Source: JANOXC01 sp031418215 (GTDB taxonomy: Bacteria; Bacteroidota; Bacteroidia; AKYH767-A; OLB10). Taken from it: a DNA stretch of 22,768 nucleotides. Position numbers and translations under genes: made by a program. The notes beneath the pieces are model-generated. The model had not been told where the DNA came from. It searched no databases and saw only the letters and a program-made list of their open reading frames with translations. Positions 17,180 through 22,768 of the stretch are shown piece after piece (positions within the stretch are counted from its first letter, which is position 1; each line of letters opens with the position of its first letter). The stretch spans positions 1 through 22,768 of the forward strand of contig JANOXC010000015.1 in assembly GCA_031418215.1 (NCBI GenBank), written 5' to 3'.

Positions 17180-18094
17180 TTACAGGAATCTTACATTTTT
17201 TCCAATAGGAATCATCTTCTTCTTCTTATTGAAACAATACCCTAGCATTATTTCATGTGTACCATCACTATAGCTCTTCACATCGGATGTTGTGAAATCA
17301 TAGGCATAACCAATTTTCAGCTTTTCGGTAATATTCATCCCAATCATGGCTACAATAGCATCTTCATTTCGGTAAGATGCCCCAATCCAGAAACGCTCAT
17401 TGAAATGGGCATTTAGATTGATATCAAAAGTGGTATTGTCAGTTACATTCTTTACAAAAATGGAAGGCTTTAATGCTATAGAAGGAGAAAGATCAAAGGT
17501 ATAACCAATCATTCCATAATAATGACGTTTAAATTCCTTTTTCGAAGGGTTAAAATCCAATGTGCTCTCCATCAGGTGGGATGCAGAAAGTCCGACATAC
17601 AATTTCTCTGAGGATAAATATAAACCTGCACCAAGGTCAACCGTGTTATCATTAACATTTTTTGGCGCTGCAGGGTCATTCTGAAACTGTGGCTGAGGAA
17701 AAATATAATTTCCATCAATTGATTCCTGTAAAAAATCAACATCAATACCTGCACCGAGCTTAGCTGTTCCTAAATCGAAATGATAAGCCCCTGCCAATTT
17801 AATAGTTAATGTATTTTCAAAATTAATATCATCGCTGGAAACACTTACTCCAACCCCAACCTTGTTATCAAAAAATGGTGATTCAATTCCGGCGACAAAT
17901 GTCTTGGGAGCGCCTTCAAAACTTACCCATTGTGCCCTGTATAAAGCATGAGCACAAATCGCTCCACTGCTTCCCGCATAAGCAGGATTCACATAAAGCT
18001 TATTGAACATATTCTGACTGAACTGGGGATCTTGCTGACCGAATAAACTGGAGGTAATAACACAAGCAGTTACAAGTGTTAGTAGTTTTTTCAT
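17180..18094 (-). CDS. porP: PorP/SprF-family outer-membrane protein at head of the T9SS core operon
   Basis: This 304-residue protein has a signal peptide (MKKLLTLVTACVITSSLFGQ, cut near the Gln) and the family signature QDPQFSQNMFNKLYVNPAYA, followed by HALYRAQWVSFEGAP. It ends with barrel strands (IGASYRNEDAIVAMIGMNI; IGYAYDFTTSDV; GTHEIMLGYCF). The gene order porP-K-L-M-N matches the known Porphyromonas gingivalis por cluster, so this is the machine-linked PorP, in contrast to the adhesin-linked copy at 7428-8378. The C-terminal tail is very basic (NKKKKMIPIGKNVRF). Confidence 0.92.
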   Translation of the reverse strand: MKKLLTLVTACVITSSLFGQQDPQFSQNMFNKLYVNPAYAGSSGAICAHALYRAQWVSFEGAPKTFVAGIESPFFDNKVGVGVSVSSDDINFENTLTIKLAGAYHFDLGTAKLGAGIDVDFLQESIDGNYIFPQPQFQNDPAAPKNVNDNTVDLGAGLYLSSEKLYVGLSASHLMESTLDFNPSKKEFKRHYYGMIGYTFDLSPSIALKPSIFVKNVTDNTTFDINLNAHFNERFWIGASYRNEDAIVAMIGMNITEKLKIGYAYDFTTSDVKSYSDGTHEIMLGYCFNKKKKMIPIGKNVRFL

Positions 18095-18143
18095 ACGCTG
18101 TAATAGGAATTAATTAGGACTATTTTGGAGGGGCTAAAGTAAA

Positions 18144-18175
18144 CAAATAATAATCGAATAAAAAAATCAGCGAAA
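18144..18175 (-). promoter_or_regulatory. Candidate promoter for porP-gldKLMN
   Basis: On the minus strand a TATTATTTG element (18144-18152) resembles the Bacteroidota -7 box TAnnTTTG with one extra base. A TTTC (18172-18175) lies 19 bases upstream, near the expected -33 TTTG. Both boxes are imperfect. The position, about 50 bases before the porP start, is right for an operon promoter. Confidence 0.3.
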
Positions 18176-18216
18176 CTTGTAAAACTTTTTGTTATCCGCT
18201 TTGGTTTGGAGCTGTA

Positions 18217-19383
18217 TTAAACCAGTTTCTGCAGTGAACTCCACCATCTGTCAGGGACTTCGTTGTTGCAGGCCTGTTGATAATCTTTATAACTGCATGG
18301 CATGAGGTGCTGATGTGAGTAGCGATTGCGTGAAACATCAAAAGGAAGTTTCATCCACCAACGGTCGCTTTTTAAGCTTTTCAGAAAAACAAGCTCCGAT
18401 TCCATGTTCTGCACTGAAACTCTGTAGGTGACATAGTTATTGGGATTTAGCAAAGGCAAATCCATCTTTCTTTGAGCAATACCTTCAATAAAATACCAAA
18501 CCATTTGGGAAATCAAATGCGCTGTTTGAAGCTGTCTGTCCATCCTTGGGTTGTACTCATAAATCCCAAGGCCTGAGAGTTTATCACTGGCCCCTGCGTA
18601 AAACATTATTTGGCAGGCTTCTTCACCATTAAGGCCATTCGGAGAAGCGTTGGCATTGCCCGGAGCCTCACTTTGTCTGATAGAAGATATGTCAACCGTT
18701 AGGAGATCTGCAGCACGTATGATGGGCTCCACTTCAGTGATGTCGGATCTTATTTGTCCCAGCCTAAATGTGTCAAAAAATAATTTACGCATTAAATCCA
18801 CGCTCTCTTGTCCTACAAAATAGGTCTGATAACCAATATTGCTGAAATTAAACAGATAATTGGGTTGCTCTAATATTATTTTTCCAAGGTATGATCCGGC
18901 ATCTAAGGAGTCTTCCGGTCTTCCTAAGTCGAACCGCGAATCTACACTAACAATGTTGATGATTTGCTCCAACTTTTTATAGCCGCAGTAATGACCGTAG
19001 GTTAAATCCTGACTGCCACCAATGACAACTGGAATTGCTTTCTGTGAATAGAGCTCAGCTGTTATGTGTGCCAATGCTGCATAAGTATCCTCCAGTGTTG
19101 ATCCGGGAATGAGGTTTCCAAAATCGGCAATATCAGCCGAACTACTATGTTGCTTAAGTTTATATAGCTTTAATCTTACATTATCAATTCCATCGGCACA
19201 TCCTTTATTCCCTTTTGCTCCACGCTCTTCACCAACACCAATTATTACAATCGTGTTTTTTTCAAATACGGGGAACCTGCCTTTTCGGTCGTAAATTTTA
19301 ATTCCATGAAAAAGGTCAGCCTGAACATAAGGCACCTCAGGTAACAATACCATTGAATCAACCGGGCTGAAATATTCTTCCAT
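18217..19383 (-). CDS. Arginase/formimidoylglutamase-family protein with degenerate metal site
   Basis: This 388-residue protein has the ureohydrolase fold pattern: an early GEERGAKGNKGCADGIDNVR, then VIGGSQDLTYGH, SVDSRFDLG and TVDISSIRQSEAPG. In active arginases these are GG-D-H, D-A-H-x-D and D-x-D. Here Gln115 replaces the first His, Arg140 replaces the second His and Ser223 replaces the last Asp, so three of six manganese ligands are gone while Asp138, Asp142 and Asp221 remain. A C-terminal extension rich in aromatic residues (DRWWMKLPF to DRWWSSLQKL) goes beyond the usual enzyme length of about 300-330. Databases would probably call it formimidoylglutamase, but I doubt that activity. 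It starts 21 bases after the topA stop, implying a topA operon, and lies directly upstream of porP. Confidence 0.85.
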   Translation of the reverse strand: MEEYFSPVDSMVLLPEVPYVQADLFHGIKIYDRKGRFPVFEKNTIVIIGVGEERGAKGNKGCADGIDNVRLKLYKLKQHSSSADIADFGNLIPGSTLEDTYAALAHITAELYSQKAIPVVIGGSQDLTYGHYCGYKKLEQIINIVSVDSRFDLGRPEDSLDAGSYLGKIILEQPNYLFNFSNIGYQTYFVGQESVDLMRKLFFDTFRLGQIRSDITEVEPIIRAADLLTVDISSIRQSEAPGNANASPNGLNGEEACQIMFYAGASDKLSGLGIYEYNPRMDRQLQTAHLISQMVWYFIEGIAQRKMDLPLLNPNNYVTYRVSVQNMESELVFLKSLKSDRWWMKLPFDVSRNRYSHQHLMPCSYKDYQQACNNEVPDRWWSSLQKLV

Positions 19384-19404
19384 TTTGTCTTGCTGGTCAG
19401 CCTG

Positions 19405-21816
19405 TTATTTTTTCTTCGATGTCTTGGCAGCTGATTTTTTCTTAGGAGCAGATTTCTTAGCAGCTGCAACCTTTACCGGTGCTACAATTTTTTTATTCTT
19501 ATCGTTGGCTTTTGACTTGCCTCTGGAAAATGAAGGTGTAGTGGTTTTGGCAATGGTAAGGCATTCATCCAATGTAAGACTTTCTGCATCCGTTCCTTTG
19601 GGCAAACGATAATTCTGACTGCTCACAACAAGGTAAGGTCCCCATCGGCCTTTCAAAACCTGCACTTCATCATTACTCTTAAATGTCTTGATCACTTTCT
19701 CAATATCTGCCTGCCTTTTCGCTTTGATTATTTCAATTGCACGATCTAAATCTATTGTATAGGGATCATCTGTTTTTGCCAAGGAGAAAAACATATTATT
19801 ATGACGTGCATAGGGACCAAAACGTCCAATCGCTATTGTCACATCAAGCTCTTCAAACTGTCCCACATTGCGTGGCATTTTGAATAAATCCATTGCTTCT
19901 TCCAACGTAATTGTTTCAATACGCTGCCCCATTCTCAGCCTTGCATATTGCGGTTTCTCATCTTCCCTGCCATCTGAAATCTGAACCAATGGCCCGAATT
20001 TTCCAATACGCGCGGTTACTTGCCTTTTAGAAACAGGGTCTATACCCAGTACTCGCTCACCGGTAGCGCGCTCAGAATGTTTTTCTGTTTGCACCACCGT
20101 TTTATGAAAAGGACCATAAAAATCTTTAATCATTTTGGCCCATTTAACATGGCCCTCTGCAATCTCATCAAACTCCTTTTCCACTGCTGCGGTGAATCCA
20201 AAGTCCATAATCTCTTTGAAATTTTCCTTTAAGAAATCAGTAACCACTGTTCCAATATCAGTTGGAAACATTTTTGATTTTTCAGAAGCATAATTCTCTT
20301 GCTTTTGATCATGCTTAATTTTATCGGCTTTCAAAGTCAGCACTGTAAAAGCCCTTTCCTTTCCAGGCCTGTCTTCTTTCAAAACATAACCACGCTTTTG
20401 AATGGTTGAAATGGTTGGTGCATAAGTAGAAGGTCTTCCAATACCCAACTCCTCTAATTTCTTTACGAGACTAGCTTCAGTATAGCGTGCAGGCGGCGAT
20501 GTAAATCGTTCAGTAGCAGTGATGGCTACTAACGGCAGGTCTTGACCCTTTTTCAAAGGAGGAAGCAATCCAGATGCTGTTTCTTCTTTTGTTTCATCAT
20601 CACTCGACTCCATATAAACCCTTAAAAATCCATCAAACTTGATGACTTCGCCGGTGGCTGTAAAAATATCTTTTGTTTTATTGTTACTGATACTAACAAT
20701 GGTGCGCTCCAACTCAGCATCACTCATCTGCGATGCGATGGTACGCTTCCAGATTAAGTCATAGAGTCGTTGCTCATTTCTTTCCCCTTCAACTGTTGGC
20801 TGATCAAAATAAGATGGTCGGATGGCCTCATGCGCCTCTTGTGCATTGGCCGATTTGGTTTTATATTGTTTGGGATTTGAATAATCCTTGCCATATTCTT
20901 TTGTTATCATTGCCTTGGCTGCATCCAAAGCAAGTTTTGAAAGATTGACAGAATCAGTTCGCATATAGGTGATTTTACCTGCCTCATAAAGTTTCTGTGC
21001 AACCAACATGGTTTGTGCTACAGAAAATCCCAGTTTTCTACTGGCTTCTTGTTGCAAGGTAGAGGTAGTAAAAGGAGCAGCAGGCGATTTCTTACCCGGC
21101 TTTTTCTCCATATCAGCAATTTTAAATTGCGCTCCTACCAGCTTTTCAAGAAATTTCTGTGCTCCTTCCTCCGTTGGAAATCGTTCAGTCAAATCGGCTT
21201 TCAGTACCGCTTTTTTATCAATCAAAAATTCAGCAGTTACTTTAAAAGCGGAAGTAATATTAAAAGCCTCCAGTTCGCGTTCACGTTCAACTATTAATCG
21301 TACGGATACTGATTGAACACGGCCGGCCGACAAACTTGGTTTCACTTTCTTCCATAGAATCGGCGAAAGTTCAAATCCAACCAACCTGTCTAAAATTCTA
21401 CGGGCTTGTTGCGCATCAACTAAATGCATGTCGATAAATCTTGGATTCTCGATGGCTTCCAGAATTGCAGTTTTCGTAATCTCATGAAAAACAATACGTT
21501 TTGTATTTTTTTTATCAAGATTTAGCGCTTCAAAAAGATGCCAGGAAATAGCTTCCCCTTCACGATCCTCATCTGTTGCCAACCAAACCGTCTTGGCCTT
21601 CTTACTGAGTTTCTTTAACTCATCTATTACCTTCGCCTTATCAGCTGAAATCTCATATAAAGGTTGAAAATTGTTCTCAATATCAATACCTTTATCATTC
21701 TTCACCAGGTCACGAACGTGGCCGTAGCTGGACTTTACCAAAAAGTTCTTTCCTAAAATTTGTTCAATAGTTTTTGCTTTTGCGGGGGACTCTACTATCA
21801 CTAAGTTTTCGGCCAT
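19405..21816 (-). CDS. topA: DNA topoisomerase I (type IA)
   Basis: I start at the ATG ending at 21816 (MAENLVIVESPAKAKTIEQI); the TTG at 21849 would overlap the predicted -7 promoter box. The product is 803 residues. The TOPRIM domain shows Glu9 in VESPAKAK and the acidic triad in TDEDREGE (82-88). The catalytic tyrosine is about Tyr284 in KITYMRTDS, and GIGRPSTYAPTISTIQKRGY is the other hallmark. The C-terminus carries three Topo_C-type repeats (IGKFGPLVQI, IGRFGPYARH, KGRWGPYLVV) with no four-cysteine zinc ribbon, then a lysine/alanine-rich tail of about 40 residues suited to DNA binding. The enzyme relaxes negative supercoils by single-strand passage. It heads a probable two-gene operon with the arginase-like gene and is divergent from miaB. 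Confidence 0.97.
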   Translation of the reverse strand: MAENLVIVESPAKAKTIEQILGKNFLVKSSYGHVRDLVKNDKGIDIENNFQPLYEISADKAKVIDELKKLSKKAKTVWLATDEDREGEAISWHLFEALNLDKKNTKRIVFHEITKTAILEAIENPRFIDMHLVDAQQARRILDRLVGFELSPILWKKVKPSLSAGRVQSVSVRLIVERERELEAFNITSAFKVTAEFLIDKKAVLKADLTERFPTEEGAQKFLEKLVGAQFKIADMEKKPGKKSPAAPFTTSTLQQEASRKLGFSVAQTMLVAQKLYEAGKITYMRTDSVNLSKLALDAAKAMITKEYGKDYSNPKQYKTKSANAQEAHEAIRPSYFDQPTVEGERNEQRLYDLIWKRTIASQMSDAELERTIVSISNNKTKDIFTATGEVIKFDGFLRVYMESSDDETKEETASGLLPPLKKGQDLPLVAITATERFTSPPARYTEASLVKKLEELGIGRPSTYAPTISTIQKRGYVLKEDRPGKERAFTVLTLKADKIKHDQKQENYASEKSKMFPTDIGTVVTDFLKENFKEIMDFGFTAAVEKEFDEIAEGHVKWAKMIKDFYGPFHKTVVQTEKHSERATGERVLGIDPVSKRQVTARIGKFGPLVQISDGREDEKPQYARLRMGQRIETITLEEAMDLFKMPRNVGQFEELDVTIAIGRFGPYARHNNMFFSLAKTDDPYTIDLDRAIEIIKAKRQADIEKVIKTFKSNDEVQVLKGRWGPYLVVSSQNYRLPKGTDAESLTLDECLTIAKTTTPSFSRGKSKANDKNKKIVAPVKVAAAKKSAPKKKSAAKTSKKK

Positions 21817-21846
21817 CAGATATTGGGTTGACGTTGTTTCGGGGCG

Positions 21847-21879
21847 CAAATTAAGCGATTTGAATTCTCATCTTCCAAA
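21847..21879 (-). promoter_or_regulatory. Candidate topA promoter
   Basis: Read on the minus strand, TTTG (21876-21879) and TTAATTTG (21847-21854, one mismatch to TAnnTTTG) are 21 bases apart. Transcription would begin near 21840, downstream of the TTG at 21849, supporting the ATG at 21816 as the real topA start. Confidence 0.45.
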
Positions 21880-21890
21880 TTTCTCTTTTG

Positions 21891-21905
21891 CTGACAGCTT
21901 GTCAG
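21891..21905. promoter_or_regulatory. Short perfect inverted repeat in the topA-miaB intergenic region
   Basis: CTGACA (21891-21896) and TGTCAG (21900-21905) are perfect inverted arms with a 3-base spacer. The right arm overlaps the putative miaB -33 element. It could be an operator half-site pair, but six-base arms can arise by chance. Confidence 0.35.
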
Positions 21906-21928
21906 TAGGCCAAAAAGCCGTAGATTTG
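21899..21928 (+). promoter_or_regulatory. miaB promoter, Bacteroidota type
   Basis: TAGATTTG (21921-21928) is a perfect match to the -7 consensus TAnnTTTG, and TTG (21899-21901) lies 19 bases upstream as a -33 box. The predicted start of transcription is near 21934, leaving a short leader before the ATG at 21946. Confidence 0.6.
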
Positions 21929-21945
21929 CGCAAATTGTTTATAAA

Positions 21946-22768
21946 ATGTTTGAGGATCGAAACAAGGTGATTGAAGAGTCAAAACAGGGTGAGGTTTATA
22001 TGGCTGATCAAGCAAATGTGCAGCCTGTTAAAAAAATGTTTTTAGAAAGCTATGGCTGCCAAATGAATTTCTCAGATACGGAGATTGTCGCATCTATTTT
22101 GAAAAATAGCGGTTATGCGACAACCAATAATTTTAATGAAGCGGACGTCATTTTTGTTAATACCTGCGCTATCCGCGAAAATGCTGAACTAAGGGTTCGG
22201 CAACGGTTAACAGAATTCAAGAAAGCAAAGAAAAACAACCCTTCCCTTATTGTGGGAGTATTGGGTTGTATGGCGGAACGATTGAAGTCAAAACTCTTGG
22301 AAGAGGAAAAGTTGGTGGATATTGTTGCCGGACCAGATGCCTATCGTGACCTTCCCGGATTAATAGAAAAAGTGGAAGAAAACGGACATAAAGCAATCAA
22401 TGTATTGTTATCAAGGGAAGAGACTTACGCAGACATCAGCCCTGTGAGATTAGGCGGAAATGGCGTAACGGCTTACATATCAATTATGAGAGGTTGTGAT
22501 AACATGTGCTCTTTTTGTGTCGTCCCTTTTACACGTGGAAGAGAAAGAAGCCGCGACCCTGAAAGTATTGTTGCAGAAGCGGCATCCTTGTTTCAAGATG
22601 GTTACAGAGAAGTTACTTTACTCGGTCAGAATGTAGATTCTTATTTATGGAATGGTGGTGGGCTAAAAAAAGATCTTACAGGATACTATAAATAAAGCAC
22701 TGGCGCATGTGTTGCCGGCTAACGAACAACAACAATTTGTGACTTTCGCCGACCTGATTGAACGCGTG
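21946..22768 (+). CDS. miaB: tRNA-2-methylthio-N6-isopentenyladenosine synthase MiaB (3'-partial, apparent frameshift)
   Basis: MiaB adds a methylthio group to i6A37 of tRNAs using two iron-sulfur clusters. The N-terminal UPF0004 domain shows Cys38 (ESYGCQMN), Cys74 (NTCAIREN) and Cys108 (LGCMAERL). The radical-SAM cluster motif is RGCDNMCSFC (Cys184, 188, 191), followed by FTRGRERSRDP and TLLGQNVDSYLW. The start at 21946 keeps the family-typical KVIEESKQGE leader. The frame stops at 22693-22695 soon after GGGLKKD, but shifting by one base at the A7 tract (22665-22671) keeps the frame open to the window end, encoding ILQDTINKALAHVL and then FADLIERV, as expected for MiaB. The gene is therefore either frameshifted or carries a sequence error. 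The C-terminal TRAM domain would lie outside the window. Confidence 0.9.
22665..22671 (+). other. A7 homopolymer at the miaB frame break
   Basis: The codons CTA AAA AAA GAT lead to a stop at 22693-22695. With six As in place of seven, the frame runs on without a stop to 22768 and encodes MiaB-like sequence. Homopolymer miscalling is the simplest cause; a true indel or transcriptional slippage is possible. Confidence 0.75.

Noticed and set aside
18190..18230. TGGTTT/AAACCA hairpin just after the arginase-like gene
   Set aside because: The 6-base AT-rich stem has an 11-base loop and is followed by AGCGG, not a U-tract, so it is unlikely to terminate transcription.
21817..21849. Upstream TTG start for topA
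   Set aside because: It adds 11 residues that do not look like TopA, and it overlaps the candidate -7 box. The ATG at 21816 gives the standard N-terminus.

Overview
This AT-rich window most likely comes from a gliding or surface-active member of the Bacteroidota. It carries a complete type IX secretion system (T9SS) core, porP-gldK-gldL-gldM-gldN, on the minus strand. It also carries a giant SprB-type repeat adhesin with a gliding-motility-associated C-terminal (CHU_C, type B) sorting domain. Start regions generally lack Shine-Dalgarno sequences, and the clearest promoter has the Bacteroidota form (-7 box TAnnTTTG). The lineage within the phylum cannot be fixed from the sequence alone.

Layout. 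Positions 1-7392 (+) hold the 3' part of a huge cell-surface adhesin, cut by the left window edge. It has 23 complete SprB repeats plus one partial repeat, a globular insertion of about 340 residues between repeats, Ig/PKD-like domains, and the C-terminal secretion signal. Two genes follow closely on the same strand: a PorP/SprF-family outer-membrane protein and an OmpA-family protein with TPR, PD40 propeller, carboxypeptidase-regulatory-like and peptidoglycan-binding domains (PorE-like). A hairpin with a U-tract at 10616-10645 ends this block and lies between convergent genes. Next, on the minus strand, is a polytopic membrane protein of unknown function (possibly GT-C-like). A second terminator at 12271-12301 separates it from the T9SS core, read right to left as porP (18094), gldK, gldL, gldM, gldN (12320). 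Upstream of porP, also minus, are a degenerate arginase/formimidoylglutamase-like gene and topA. Divergent from topA, the 5' part of miaB runs off the right edge and carries an apparent frameshift in an A7 tract.

How the genes fit together. GldL/GldM form the inner-membrane proton-driven motor. GldK/GldN form the periplasmic ring under the outer membrane. PorP/SprF-type proteins and the PorE-like OmpA protein link secreted type B cargo and the ring to the outer membrane and peptidoglycan. The adhesin is the likely cargo. There are two PorP/SprF paralogues, one beside the adhesin and one heading the core operon. This fits a division between cargo-dedicated and machine-dedicated copies, which is an inference.

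No gap between genes exceeds 300 bases. The largest are about 150 bases (gldK-porP), 129 bases (topA-miaB) and 122 bases (porP-arginase-like). I saw no tRNA, rRNA, CRISPR array, insertion sequence or prophage.
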